Source of the DNA: Chondrilla cf. caribensis
Taxonomy: Eukaryota > Porifera > Demospongiae > Chondrillida > Chondrillidae
Direction of reading: 5' to 3'
Assembly (NCBI GenBank): GCA_964020155.1
Contig: OZ026549.1
Span: 1,335,133 to 1,399,132, forward strand
Length of the DNA stretch: 64,000 nt
Below are positions 35,201 to 48,713 of the stretch, piece by piece; position 1 is the stretch's first letter, and each line of letters opens with the position of its first letter. The notes under the pieces were generated by a model. The model worked only from the letters and a program-made list of their open reading frames with translations. It did not search any database and was not told the origin of the DNA. A program made the position numbers and the translations under genes.

Positions 35201-38200
35201 AACAGAACATTTCCAACCCTAAATTCGCCATGGTGATTCGTTTCTATGCTGGTCTAACAGGTCTATCCTCACCCAAGGTCTCCAGATTTCTGTGCCAACC
35301 CGATCCTTCCTTTCTTGATTCTCTTCTTAGTCTATTTTCTCCTCATTCTTCCTCTCTCCCATCAAAGTGTACCAATGATGATCCTCACCTTTTGCATCTT
35401 TTCCACTCACTTTACGAGTCTCAAAACTCAGATTTGACAGGAAACATTGTACAACACCTCAACCAATTACTTGATTTTCGTCTCCATCTCACTCCTCATG
35501 ATACACTTGCTATTGCTCACTGTTTGAGTAAATGTACTCACTTGCGACAGCTGTTATTTCCCTACTTTTGACCATCTCAATCCACCATCTTTGCCTCATG
35601 TCTTTTCTATCTTACAAGCAAATGTTCATTTGCAGTCTTTACATCTCTATGTACATCACTTGTCCTCAGCAGGTGAGACATCCTGTTAGTGAATTATTTG
35701 TATGTTTATCTTATTCAATGTCCAATGCACTATTCCACATGTGTACTAGTGTGTTTTGCAGTGTATGCTACATAACATGCCTTATTCAGCATACACTGTT
35801 CATGTGTACTTGTAGTTGACGTATTATGTATTGATGTACATGACATGCTATTTGTAGAATTTGTGTACAACTTTGTGTGTATAATGTTTGTCAGTGACGT
35901 GCTTTTATCATTATTTACATTTAGATGCCAGTGGTCTAATCAGTGTGACATCAGTGGAGAGGTTGTACCTTGTAGTGGAAGTGACAACACTGTCTGCATT
36001 GTCAGCAATTTTTGATAGCACTGCCATTAAGCATTTGACACTTCGTGTGAATGGTCTTAGAACTGTGAGTAAAATATGATCTGTTGAATAGCAAAGGACT
36101 TAACCCATTAATTTTTGAATCCTCTCCATCTAACAGGACATTGACAATGAACAGAGTAAGTCAGAGCTGATTTGTTCAGTGGCAAAGAATACCACTGTGA
36201 GGAAACTGGTCCTAATTGGTAAATCCTACTACAAGGTACCAGTGCTACATGGTGTAGCAGGTAATACTACAATTGAAGACCTTCAAGTACAGGGTGAGTT
36301 ATTTGAGGTTTTTCTTTACTTACCATGACAACGGTGTTATTGTTTTTTTTTTCATCCTAAATTGATAATAATATGTTCACTTCCTTAATGTGCAGAATCA
36401 GGAATTGGTGATGATGATTCATGTTCATTCTTGTTCATTGTATAGGTCGTCGTGATGATGATGATGTAGCAAAAGCACTGGCCACCACCTGTGTTGCAAA
36501 CACAAAGTTGAAGGGAGTGCAAATTTTGGATGTTCTACCTCTACCTGTGATGAAATCACTTGCTACAAGACAAGTACCACTAGAAGAGCTCAAGATCATC
36601 CCACCTGAGATCCATACACCTTGGGTATGTTGACTCCAATGTGTGATTGAACAGCTGATGTATGTGTGATTTGTATTGCATGTGTTGAGATGAGGATGTG
36701 TTTACCATTAGGTCATTGCTAGGGAGGCTCCCCTTCAGTATCTTTATGAATTAGCAGTTCTTTGTTCATCACCAAATGTGCGATGTGTCAATATATTCCC
36801 ACCACCCATGATAATAGGGTCACCAGGGTCAACAGTGAATGAGTTTGGGTGAATGTATTGTGTAATATAGACAACTGCATGTGATTGGATTGTCAAACTT
36901 TGTAATACTTCACCTTCTACTGCAATTATTGCCAAATGCAAGGCTTTCTTTAAGAACACCACTTGTTAACGACAGGAAATAAGGTCCAACTAGTTGAAAG
37001 ACCTTATTTCCTGTCATTGGCAAGTGGTGTTCCTTCAAGAAAGGCTTATGTTTGGTTATAATTGCAATAGATGGCCAAAAACACGATCCTCACAGCTGTC
37101 TATAATACGAATTCATACATTTGCATGAATTCGTTCACCGTTGAAGCTGATGACCCCACTATTGTGGGCAGTGGGTGTAAAAATGCATATTGTCTATCAA
37201 ATTTCATTGATCCATGACTACCTCTAATTGTAAGTAGTTATGTACACAGTGCATCTGTAGTTACATCTTTGTCTCGAAGTACATCATGTATTTGTACTGT
37301 GTACATGTGACAATCATGTGACTTCATATTATATCAGGACACCATTCACTCATTCAGTAACTTTGTCAGGTTACGAGAGTACTTTAGTGTGTACTGGTCA
37401 AACAAGATCACTTTGTAGTGTTCGAGGAAGAGGAATTGTCACTGAATGTTGTAAACATCCACATCTTCATTCTCATCCTGTCCTTCCTGCACTATGTACT
37501 GTAGATGTGGAGTGTCTGACCTTTGAGGTCAGTTGTTTATTATTGTGGTTCATTATTGACAGGTTTGGTTTAGTGAAGATGAATTGAAGGAGATGGAGAA
37601 GTATGCTGTAGAGATGAAAGTAGTGAAGGTCACTTTCAATGTTTTGTACACTTGGTTTGGTGTATGTGATGCTCTTTCTACTGGATTCACCTGTAGTTAC
37701 ATCTTTGTCTCAAAGTACATCAGTTATTTGTACTGTGTATATGTGCATGACAATCATGTGACTACATATTACATCAGGACACCATTCACTCATTCAGTAA
37801 CTTTGTCGGGTTACGAGAGTACTTTAGTGTGTACTGGACAAACAATTAAGATCACTTTGTAGTGGTCCAGGAATAGGAATTGTCACTGAATGTTGTAAAC
37901 ATCCACTTCTTCATTCTCATCCTGTCCTTCCAGCACTATGTACTGTAGATGTAGAGTGTCTGACCTTTGAGGTCAGTTGTTTATTATTGTGGTCTTGTTC
38001 ATTGTTATTGACAGGATTGGGACAATAGAGTGTTTAGTGAAGATGAGTTGAAGGAGATGGAGAAGTATGCTGCAGAGATGAAAGTAGTGAAGGTCACTTT
38101 CTGTGTTTGGAATGACACTGGTGTATGTGATGCTTTTTCCAGCGGATTGGGAAGAAACAAGGTGGTGAAAGAAGTGACTTTGTTTGGTGTACCAAAGGAG

Positions 38201-38272
38201 AAGATAGAGTTTGTCAAATCAAAGTTGTACATGTCATCCATAAAAACTGTAACTGTTATTAATTTTATATAA
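32215..38272 (+). CDS. NLR-3: CARD-like/NACHT/LRR receptor, frameshifted
   Basis: Exons: leader 32215-32281 (MAEKYPSLELGPAKVKG...), CARD-like 32687-33001, linker 33429-33490, NACHT 33940-35672, LRR 35925-36064, 36137-36293 and 36446-36624, further exon from 36712, 37338-37527, and a last exon 38015-38272 after an internal duplication. The NACHT exon is 1733 bp: a 6-bp loss and a 7-bp gain shift the frame near 35565, giving a stop at 35571 just as the LRRs begin. The likely product is a CARD-NACHT protein without LRRs, or the gene is a recent pseudogene. The third LRR exon uses a downstream acceptor (TATAG|GTCGTCG). Confidence 0.7.
32687..33001 (+). CDS. CARD-like domain exon of NLR-3
   Basis: 315-bp phase 1-1 exon occupying the slot held by the Death-like exon in NLR-2, -4 and -5. 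The product is an all-helical death-fold type: LQERYAYLRKNLSVDNDLSA, LLDEPTFTEIRALNEHGKTY, EAFQKWYQFAELGYTEERL, FCECLEEVGKEAKPKLIEVA. The hydrophobic pattern fits a CARD, which would recruit caspase or adaptor CARDs. A Death domain of different subtype is the alternative. No second copy occurs in the window. Confidence 0.65.
33940..35672 (+). CDS. NACHT exon of NLR-3
   Basis: NACHT motifs are intact (GHAGIGKTTL, VLFIFDGADEV, VTSRPGS). The open frame ends at 35571 (LRQLLFPYF, stop) because of the net +1 shift. The remaining exon sequence is still recognisable in another frame. Confidence 0.85.
36778..37195. mobile_element. Fold-back MITE with ISL2EU-like ends
   Basis: 418 bp at the same site as 6338-6750 and 54767-55775. 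The central palindrome is clear here (GACAGGAAATAAGGTC against GACCTTATTTCCTGTC). The left terminus has lost its AG. Confidence 0.8.
37338..38272 (+). repeat. Tandem duplication of the last two NLR-3 exons
   Basis: The exon with ECCKHPHLHSHPVLPALCTV and the final SEDELKEMEKYA exon occur twice: first copy 37338-37690 with a truncated last exon, second about 37776-38272 complete. The junction is near 37690, inside the last exon of copy one. Confidence 0.8.
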
Positions 38273-38762
38273 TATATTATATAATAACTTTAAAGTAGTA
38301 GTTTTGTTAATCTCTGAACATTGCATGTCTTGGCTGTTTGTTGTATTATATTCCTATTATCTGTAATGGAATTATTATTTAATAATTAATAATTTAATAA
38401 TTTGATAATAATTATTATGATTAATATTGAATGAGTTATAGAATAACTAGTAGCTAGTAAACTAAACCAAATTAAATAAATAGTAAAATAGTAGTAAAAT
38501 TAATAAACCAAATGCAAATATATAATACATAATATATAATTAATATTGTTAATACCAAGTATATTGATAATAATTATAAACATACATGAATAACATTATT
38601 ATATATTCCGTAAAATTAGTGTATATTATTATTACACTCAATATTTATTAAAATGACAGATATTATATTATGATATACATGCATACAAAGCTGAGGATAT
38701 TATACAGAAATAATGTTATCTAATAGCATGAATAAACCAAGGATTTCATCTTGTCAATGAGC

Positions 38763-39681
38763 TTATTCACCAATCTTCAATGGTGAATCCACAGATCCTT
38801 CACCAAAGCTGCACAGGGGAAGACCAACAGTGAGTACTAACAGGTGCACAGAGTTAAGATAGTGAACACACTGCTTGTGTGTGATGGGGTGTGCTGTGAG
38901 TGTGCATGTAATTGAAGTACGTACGTATGTACCATTCAGGTACAGTGCAGACCTTAGCATGACACACACACAGTACTCGTGTACAAGTAATCAACTGGAC
39001 ATAAGTACCCATGTATGTACAGTAGAAAACTGGTGAGACAAACTACAGGGACCCACAAAATCAGTTCTTGTTATCGGATGTTCTTATCAGGATTTGCTTA
39101 CCATAGGTACACTACTACAGTAAACCAAAGCTCTTGAATTGGTTTGTGTTAAGGAGACATTTGTCTTAAAGGTGTTGGTTCCTGTTTGTTTGTTTGTTGG
39201 TCTCTACTGTATGTACATGTACATTCTGCTAATGAATACAAGCAGAGTTGAGTGTGAGGTGTGATCATAGTACATGTGTGTACATATATGGACATGGTAG
39301 TGGGTACACATGTACTGTACACACCCCTCATGTATGCTAGTACGTACCTGTAAGAGTCATTGGAAGGTAGGGGGATACCAAACTCATCTACTTTTCCATT
39401 CTGTTTGGACGCCTGGTGCTGTTCTTGCTTGGCTGCCTTCTCCTTCATTACAATCTCCATGTACTTCTACAGCACAGGGTCCACATGTACATGTGAATAC
39501 GATATGTATGCAGATAATACTACACACAGTATGTACATACACTATATGTATGTATGTGTGAGCCTAGTACTGTACATACAGTTGTACTGTATATACATAT
39601 GACAGTGTACTACTTGACGTACCATTCCAGCTTCTTTCTCAGTGGCTCTCTTTGTCAGATCATCAATAGTTGACTTCATTT
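38763..39681 (-). CDS. 3' exons of an unrecognised gene, copy 3
   Basis: Exons 39623-39681, 39348-39466 and 38763-38808. A one-base deletion in the last exon changes the tail from SPFEDW to SPLKIGE, so this copy differs at its C-terminus. Otherwise as the other copies. Confidence 0.45.
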
Positions 39682-40754
39682 CTGGAGGAACATATGTACA
39701 TACGTAATTACACGAATCAACATTCATCACAGATTCTACTCACATTTACAGCACACAAGTACAGTAGGTTACAGTACAGGATGTACAAACATACGTGTAC
39801 ATGTATTAGTTATACCGTGCTCTTGTTGGGTACATGGGAATACACTCAGTGTTAGGAAGAGATACCACTTTGCCCTCCCTACATTGCTTCATAACACTAA
39901 CCTGTGCACGTTTGCACATTTACAATTTTCAATTTTCGCGGATGCTGGCCAGAGTCACGCGACAGAACAGCGAGAACGCCTAGTTTGCGGATAAAATTTT
40001 CGCGGATGTTAGGCAAACCGCAAAATCCGCGAAAATTTTGTCCCGCAAATATTTCCCGCTATACGGTATCACTTTGCCCTCCCTACATTGCTTCCTAACA
40101 CTGGGCATGTTCCCATGTAGCCAACAATAGTGGGCATAACAAATATGTATCCCGTCAAACCTGAACGTGGTAACAAAGAGAGCTAGCGAGAAAGAAGCTA
40201 AAATGGTGGATCAAGCAGTACTCTGTCATATGCATGCATGTATGTGTACTGGGCACATACATATGCACGTATGTACATACATAACCTACACACATCTACA
40301 TAATATGTACAATAATATCTACTCAACGGAGCAACATTCCTACATGTTATCAGCGTATGAATTATACGAACACTCATTAGATCACGTGTGGACCAGCCGC
40401 TGTACGGTTTGCTGAGAATATCACATGTAGTCTGTCTATCATCGACTAACGAAGAATAGAACTCACTCGTATATGATGTCCTCTAGTCCTTCAAGTCACA
40501 GGTCTTCGAGAAGACATTAGAAGGGTGTCCACTCGTTCTCGACAAACATTGAGCATATCAGACGATCCAGTTTCCTCCCTGTCCCTGGACCATGCAGTCA
40601 ATTGCAAAAGGTTGATAGCGAGACGATTATTGAAGAGGGAATTCCTGTTTCTCACAGACTAACAGGAGTGTATATTTACCTGGACACACCCACCTAACTG
40701 ACATTCGTTCGCTAACTTCGTTAACGTTGTTATCCTGTAGCAGTACGTAGATTG

Positions 40755-42290
40755 ATGACAGAAAAAGCGACATCTTCCAGTTCTCCAGAGGATAAGGAAT
40801 CTTCGTGTTGTCAGTTGAAAGGTAACGCAATGGCTGAGACGTAGATCCCTCTTTCGACCCGGCCAAAGTCCAAGTATTGAAGATTCGATCTGGTAAGCTT
40901 CATTGTGTAGTCACTGATCGATAGTCACTCTCTGATTTATACATCAAAGTACCCTAAAGCTAGCTATTGTCACTGGTTTTGTTCTGTCGGTGGAGTATTG
41001 CGGGGTAACTTGGAACACTGCGGTACGTATCTTGGAATCAATACCAGCTCCTCGAGCACTAGTGCTGATCAGGAGCTACTGATATGCGTCCATGTCTGTG
41101 TTATCTACTACTGGACAGGTGATTCGATATCGGAAGACACTTGCAAATTGTCCATAGGTGAAGATTAACGTTGTCCGAAGACGCTCATTCCCCAGTTCCC
41201 CAGGTGTTCCCGGTTGCCCCGCTTTTCCTCATCATGATCAGTGATGTTACCGAGTACGGGATCGTAGCTTTATCGCTGCTATACGTCCATAGATACAGAC
41301 TAGCTACTAGTATAGGTCCTGTCAGACACCATTGGACGTGCTAGACGCTTTGTACGTCCACTCCACCTTTCACAGTCACTTGTGTCAGCTGTTCAGTGTT
41401 GCTTAAGCTTGTTCACTTCTTATTCAAATGTAGGTGGTAGTAGAAAGAGGCCAGATCAGCCTTGTTCTAGTTCAAGTCTGCAAAGCAAGCGTTCCAGGGA
41501 GAACAGTGACATTGGTGGTGAGTACAGTTCCCCATGTAGCCCATTTCACATGTCACTGAACCCTGTACTGCAGTTCCTCCACTTGTCCTCTCAGTGCAGT
41601 ACTGTATAATGTGTGAACAACTCAGTCACTTGTGATCAATCACTGACTGATACTGTTTATGTACTGTTTGAAGTGACTGGAAGAGAGTGTTGTTTTCAGA
41701 ACCTGTACAATGACATGGACACATGTATTTCCTCACTATCTACAGGACTACGTACTGTGTGTTCTTCACTTACCTATTTGATATACGATACGATGATACA
41801 CGATAATGGCAATTCACGACATAGTGTGATACATAACAATCATGATACAATATCATACAGTGTTTCATATGGCAATTCAGAGCATTTCCATAAAGGGTGT
41901 CCAAACAAGTCATTATCCAGTACACTGACCTCTGACCTTTGATCAGCTGATTGTCACATGTTAATTAATCAACTGTGGTAGGTAGTGAAGCTATGTAATT
42001 CCATCTGTTTGTAGCTGTTATGGAGGTTCTGAGCATGCTAACCAACTGATCTTTATTTTAACAACCTGACTAGCAGCTAAGAGAGCCTTGTATGCAGTAA
42101 AATGTCTACAGTGGTAGCTATACCTGTAGTGATCAACATGTGATCCATATGCAATATTGTGATATGGAATATATCGTGGTACTAACCTGTATAGTATTGT
42201 GGTACAGATTTTCCTGTATGGTGGCAACACTAGTGTACATGTGTGGTGTGTGTATGCGTATGGTGAACATGTACACGTGTGTGTGTGGGA

Positions 42291-42348
<58 letters not shown>

Positions 42349-43697
42349 TGTGTGTGTGCATGTGTGTGTGTGTGTGTGGTATATTGTGGTGTGCCTATGC
42401 GTACGTATGTGTGCATGTATATTTGTGTGTACATTAATGAGTTTGGCGGATTAACTGGGTATCCATTACTGATTGTAGTTTAAATCTGGTACTGGGATAT
42501 TGTGATGGATTGAAAGGTTTGGCAGATGGCGAGAATTCACTGTATGTGTTGGTGTACATGTGTGCTTTTTCATCACACTCAGATGCACATACACAGATGT
42601 GTACACACGTAGGTATGTATGCTCTTGATGATATCTCTGTGTTGTCTGCAGCTCCTCGACATGTCCCTGCTGGGCCACACTCCATGATACCACCTCAGTC
42701 TCAACCTCCTCTCAACCAAGAGACGGTGAATCCTTTTGCTGGATCATATCCTTCCTCCTCCACAATGATGGACGGCAATAGCTCCAGTGAGTTGTGGTGC
42801 TGGTGTACACTCTTGTCCTCCCCTACATGTATGTACATAATTCAGCCCACTTGCTCACCCAAAGTTTCCTATTTGTATGTACATACATACTTTTAAGTAC
42901 ATACATTTGTGTGCATATTATGTAGAATAATATTAAAGGTCTGTATGTATAATGTGTAATACATGTACCTATGTATGTCTGTATCTCCTTTCATGCCTCT
43001 CTGCTTATGTCCTTCCAGTGCCACTGTCCAGTGACCCTATCAAGCAGGTACAGAGTGTGTCATCTCTGGTGGCATCTCCTGGACCTATCTCAGACCCGTT
43101 CACACCCGATATCAAGGTACATGTGTATGTACACTGATGATGAATGTAGTTAAGGCTATTTCAGTATACAAATCTTGTGTACATAATATAATACCATGTA
43201 GGAACTGATATGTACGTATAATATACGTATGCACATACATACATACGTACCTACTCCAATATTGTGTAAAGTTGGGTTTTATTTGTACCAGTCTCAGAGT
43301 GTGACTCCTCACTCCACTATTGATCAAATGAAGAATCCCACTCCCATGACAAGTGGACAGAAACTGGAAGTTTCAGATTTGAAATCAACTCTGGAGACAA
43401 TGAATCAGAAGCCCGTACTGACCAGTCCAACACAGCCTGGTCCTCCCTCCAACACCACCATCCCCAAACCCAGTCCATCAACACTGTCCCAGGCTCCTTT
43501 ACTAACCTCACCACCACTGACCATCCCCGGGGAACCCACCCAGCCAGTGTCAGTAGCACCTGTATCAACACCAGTTGAGAAAGGAGCACCCAGTACCAAG
43601 GTTGTGCCTAATCCTCAGCTCAAGAAAGGTATGCTCTACATATTTACTATGTGTGTGTGTGTACTCTGTGTGACTAGGCATACGTACGTACCCAAGG

Positions 43698-43762
<65 letters not shown>

Positions 43763-45074
43763 GCAGCTGACAGCTTCTCCTCAAATGGGTGTGGTTTCAA
43801 CAGCCCCTCCTCAAATGAGTGTGGTTTCGATAGCCCCTCCTGAAATGGGTGTGGTTCTGAACAGCCCCTCCTGGAGTGGGTGTGGTTCTGAACAGCCCCT
43901 CCTGGAGTGGGTGTGGTTCTGAACAGCTCCTACTCAAATGGGTGTGGTTCTGAACAGCCCCTCAAATTTATATCGTTCCAACAGCCCCTCCTGGAATGGG
44001 TGTGGTTCCAACAGCCTCTCCTCAAATGGGTGTGGTTCTGAACAGCCCCTCCTCAAATGGGTGTGGTTCTGTACAGCCCCTCCTTAAATGGGTGTGGTTC
44101 TGAACAGTCCATTTTCAAATGGGTGTGGCTCTGACCAGTCCTCCCTTGTAAGCACCCCCTCCTCAAACAGATGTGTTGAAGTTAAGCCATATTGCTAGCC
44201 ATCTCTTCAAAGGATCAGTGATTCCCTGACTTCTGTGCCCTCCTTGGAGTATGGTTCCAGAGCACCATATATCTATTGTGTTGTTGTGGTTCCACATCTC
44301 TTGTTGTATGATCAACTTTCCCATCTCCCCTCCCAACCCTCTCCACAAGATCTGTTGGACGCGATGCAGCATTCATCAAGCAGGTAGAGGAGACCATCAG
44401 ACAACTGGTAAAAGTAGCCTTAAAAGTGAGACCTCTTGGTGTGCACACCCACCATGTGTATATATGTACGTATGTATACACATGTATACAGTGGGACCCC
44501 TGTAATCAGGACACCTTGGGTCAGTCTTTTCCTGTCCTGATCATAGGGGTGTCCTTATTTCAGGGGTTGTGTACTATGTATGATTGAAATTGATTATATA
44601 ATGGACAAGCACAACGCAGGGCATAACTCAGCGGCCATATTGGGTGGCAAAAAGACACATTGCGGTACAATTCAAATCGTCTTCGTAACAAATACTTCCT
44701 AATGATCACATTTTCACCTCGAAATCCCCTGCACGTATAGATTGTCGGAACCAAAGGTATTGGTGAACAAACTGGAGAGAAAATCTTGCAGCCTCAGAAA
44801 CTTTGAGTTGTCTGTTTTATTGTGTATAATTTACTACTGATTTGAATACACTGGTTCATGTTTTCCCGTTCGTTTTACGGAATAACAAAAGTCCGTTTTT
44901 TCAGGGGGCATTTTGCATGCATTACAATATGGAATAAGTTGTCCCAAAAATATGTGTCTGTTTTAGCGCGGTATCCGTATTTCAGGGGGCTGGATTATGG
45001 GGATCCCGCTGTATTCATACATACATGCCTTCTTGTCTACTCTTACGTACATTTGTATTTGGTACGTTATGCGT

Positions 45075-45135
<61 letters not shown>

Positions 45136-46109
45136 GCATGCTAGCATGTGTCCACCCACATACGTACACTGTTGTATGTACATGGTGAACGTACACACAC
45201 TGCTCTTCATTATGTATCGTATGTACATACATACAACTACTTCATGTGTATGCGTACATACACGTTGGTACATTAGTACACTGTTGGACATATTCATTTC
45301 TATAACTCTCACTACTTGTTCTGTTCATACTCCTTGTAGAAGGCCACACCCCAGCACCACACCTTCCCACCCACCACCAGACATAGAAGACAAGGCATCC
45401 ATGAGCTAGCTGAAGCCTACGGGTGTGATTCTCAGAGTTTTGATGAAGAACCGAAAAGAAGTGTAACAGTCTACACCACAAGGTACACTGGATGTGTGCA
45501 GTGTGTGCATCTACATTTAGTTCTACATGTGGTGTGTGTATATACATGTATCTCTATGTATGTAGTGCAGTGTTTATCACTATAATATAGTGGGTATATA
45601 GTGTGTATCTCCATTATAGCACATGTATACAATCCATAGGTAGTGTGTACTGTGTATGTAGTGTCTGTAGTGTGTTTTTTATGTATGTAGGGTGTGTATG
45701 TGTCTAGTATGTAAGTATCTCTAGTATTCTGTATTGAATGGGTAGGTAGTGTGTAATGAGTGTTTATTCATATTTGGTCCCCTAAATTTGTCTTACATTC
45801 CCACACAAATGTCAGCGAGGTACATCCACCAGGTATGCTGTAATCTCATATCTGAGATGTTCCATGAGAGCTCACGGATATGTAATATGAAGTGTCCAGA
45901 CAGGAGGACAGACAACACTGCCATCTATCACTCAGTCCCTGGGGGACCCCTGTGTACAAGTGTTGATCAGTCCCCTCCTCCATCCCTACAGGCGCTCTTA
46001 CTTACAGAGTGTCCCTCTGATGAAGTACATACACCAGAAGCCTCCATCTTATCAGCCGAGACCTGCCAACCTTGAATCTATCAACACAAGTAGACAAAAG
46101 TGTGTATGA
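40755..46109 (+). CDS. Proline-rich gene with C-terminal R3H domain, copy B
   Basis: Exons 40755-40821, 41434-41517, 42652-42786, 43019-43116, 43292-43628, then 44350-44425, 45340-45482 (R3H, HELAEAYGCDSQSFDEEPKR) and 45992-46109 (stop). Here the fifth exon keeps its acceptor (GTACCAG|TCTCAGAGTG), so the first five exons form one open frame. After it, the best continuation into the 31-bp repeats stops at about 43843. As in copy A, the link to the R3H exons is unproven. NPF and DPF motifs in the Pro-rich part are the kind bound by EH and adaptor-ear domains, which is only suggestive. Confidence 0.55.
42295..42378. repeat. (GT)n microsatellite
   Basis: GT run with GCGC and CATG interruptions; counterpart of 27390-27481. 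Confidence 0.96.
43701..43759. repeat. (GT)n microsatellite
   Basis: Pure GT run after the fifth exon of R3H copy B. Confidence 0.97.
43770..44140 (+). repeat. Degenerate 31-bp tandem repeat
   Basis: Counterpart of 28805-29130. It has extra CCTGGAGTGGG units not seen in copy A, so units have been gained and lost since the segmental duplication. Confidence 0.85.
44489..45011. mobile_element. Tc1-mariner/pogo-type MITE
   Basis: 523 bp, ends CAGTGGGACCCCTGTAAT and complementary ...GGGGATCCCGCTG, TA on both sides (44487-44488, 45012-45013). Copy A of the segmental duplication has the empty site near 29530. No coding sequence. Confidence 0.82.
45076..45133. repeat. (AC)n microsatellite
   Basis: Short counterpart of the ~300-bp run at 29591-29899. 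Confidence 0.97.
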
Positions 46110-46814
46110 TATTATTGTACATATCAATGTATTGGTCTTGGGTACTTGTCTGTCAGCTACACCTCAGTAAATGTGTGTACAATGTTCATGTTATGTACAT
46201 CTTGTGAGTGATAGCACGATGTATCCTTTGTTATTTCTGTGTCTTCACACTCGTCTTAAGCATTGTATGGTAATCACACTGGTTAACATGAGCAAACAAG
46301 GACTCACTCACAGATATCACTTTGTGTAAGAACTTGTACCCTTGTGGTATATTGTAGCCAGTGTGGTTGTATGTAGAAATGATGTGAGTTCAGAAGAATG
46401 TATCACCTTGTATTGTGCAGGGAACCATCAGTGGAGAACAAAGTGGACTATTTTGAAGGAGATTACTAGTGTGACTGTAGGTCTCATGATCAATTATTCT
46501 GTAATATTTATACAATATGGCTATCACCATTAATTCACATTAATTTTATTAATCAAGTTTTATAATATCCAGAAGTAATAATGCCCATGCATGAGAAATT
46601 GAAAAGGTAGCTGCAGACAAAAATACGTAGATGTATCCATGTATATACAAACCATGATGCAAAATCTATGATATAATATACGCTCGGACATGTACGTATA
46701 CACTGCAGGCTATGAACGTATGATCGAGTGTGGACCTGCATGCATGGACGTATACATGTATATACGTACACGTGTATCTCGTATCATCATAATATAGGGC
46801 GTGTCACAATCCAT

Positions 46815-46999
46815 GCCGCGATCGCGAGTGGTTCGTGCACGTGATATCGCCTTATTAGGCACTCATTCGCATTTCTATATATATTCGCGATCGCGTGAAG
46901 AGCAGTACATTGTCTGTCTCCTCCTGTGGACCCAGTTACCTCAGAGCTACTCTAGATCTTCCCGTTAGCTGTTCTTGGAATCTATAAAGACGTGACGCA
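46815..46999 (+). promoter_or_regulatory. Putative promoter of NLR-4
   Basis: Same conserved block as before NLR-3, with CCGCGATCGCGAG and CACGTG (46838-46843), ending at the leader ATG at 47000. The upstream part (46110-46814) matches 31256-32029 and holds no gene that I recognise. Confidence 0.4.
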
Positions 47000-48636
47000 A
47001 TGGCTGAGAAGTACCCCTCCCTCGGTCCCGCCAAAGTCAAAGAACCGGAACTTCGATCTGGTGAGTTCGTTTTGTATTGGATCGAGCCGTATGAGGTTCA
47101 TCTAGGTATCATTGTGTGTCATCCTGTGTAGTATTGATCGACTTCGAATTCTTCAATATTCTTAGGTGTAAGCTATGTGCACATCGTCGAATCACACACT
47201 CGATGTTAGGCGTACATTGTATTCTCCACACCTTTGTACGTCCACTTCATCTTTCATAGTCACTTGTGTCAGCTGTTCAGTGTTGTGTGCTGACCGGTTG
47301 ATAGATGATCCCCAGTCATCCTAGCTCGCGGTCACTCAACTGAGCTTATTCACTTATTCAAATGTAGGTGGTAGTAGCAAGAGGCCAGATCAGCCTTGTT
47401 CTAGTTCGAGTCTGCAAACAGAATATCCTAAGGAAAATGATAACAAGCGTTCCAGGGAGAACAGTGACATTGGTGGTGAGTACAGTTCCCCATGTAGCCC
47501 ATTTCACATGTCACTGAACCCTGTACTGCAGTTCCTCCACTTGTCCCCTCAGTGCAGTACTGTATATTGTGTGAACAACTCAGTCACTTGTGATCAATCA
47601 CTGACTGATACTGTTTATGTACTGTTTGAAGTGACTGGAAGAGAGTGTTGTTTTCAGAACCTGTACAATGACATGGACACATGTATTTCCTCACTATCTA
47701 CAGGACTATGTACTGTGTGTATTTGATATAGTGTCTACCATACTAATGTATTACTTACGTTCTAAGCATGTGCTGTTGTGCACACAATGTACTGTGTATT
47801 GATTAATGACAACAATTATAAAAATCAGTATATTTTTTGAATTAATAATTACGTACTGTATTTGTTATTTGTCTTTAAGTTAATTATATTGGCCTACAGA
47901 CACGAGTCCTTCTGATATTGGTCTACAAGGAATATTGAAGAAGTGTCCAGTTTGGTACGATTATGCCATTTCCTTGGGTCTGAGTGCTGATAGGGTGCGG
48001 TACTATGTCGAACAACAGCAGGAATCATTGAGAGGATTGCTGGCTCTGAAGTACTGGAGGGACGGGCAGTGTGGGTCCGGCTATCCCACTACATGGAAGT
48101 TCCTCCTTGATGTCATCAAGGATCGTTTGGGACCCAATGTGGCCGAAGACTTGGAGAAATTGATTATCACTAATGACACATGGAGCCTGCCAAGTCCCAG
48201 AGGTGTGTTATTGACTTGACATGTGTGGTAGGAATTGAACCTGGTATACGACTGTTTGGATGGAGGTTGCTCTATTGGATACCTGAATGTATTTAAGGCA
48301 TTTATAGTGTATCTGTACCAGGGTATTGAGAGGTGATTAGTATGGAGTACTGACTGTGATGTTGTATGTACAGTACATGGTGTATTGTGTGGAGAGAGCT
48401 TGGAGAACCAGTACGATAATTATATTCATTGTATTAGTAGTGTTTTAATCATATTCAAGTGAAGGTTACTGGATTGGGCAATGAATACTTCATATAGTTA
48501 TGGTAGTTATGTAAGATGATTCCCATAATGGATGTCCGAACATGTCAATATCCAGAGCACAGGCATGTACACACTTGTATGTATGTGTGTGTGCATGTGT
48601 AGTGTGTGTGGGGTTTATTTGTACATGTGTGTGCTA

Positions 48637-48713
<77 letters not shown>

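Larger units (their letters stand above)
39500..46550. repeat. Segmental duplication, copy B
   Basis: Partner of 24660-31700. It differs mainly in microsatellite lengths, the order of 31-bp repeats, and a pogo-type MITE at 44489-45011 that copy A lacks. Confidence 0.85.
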
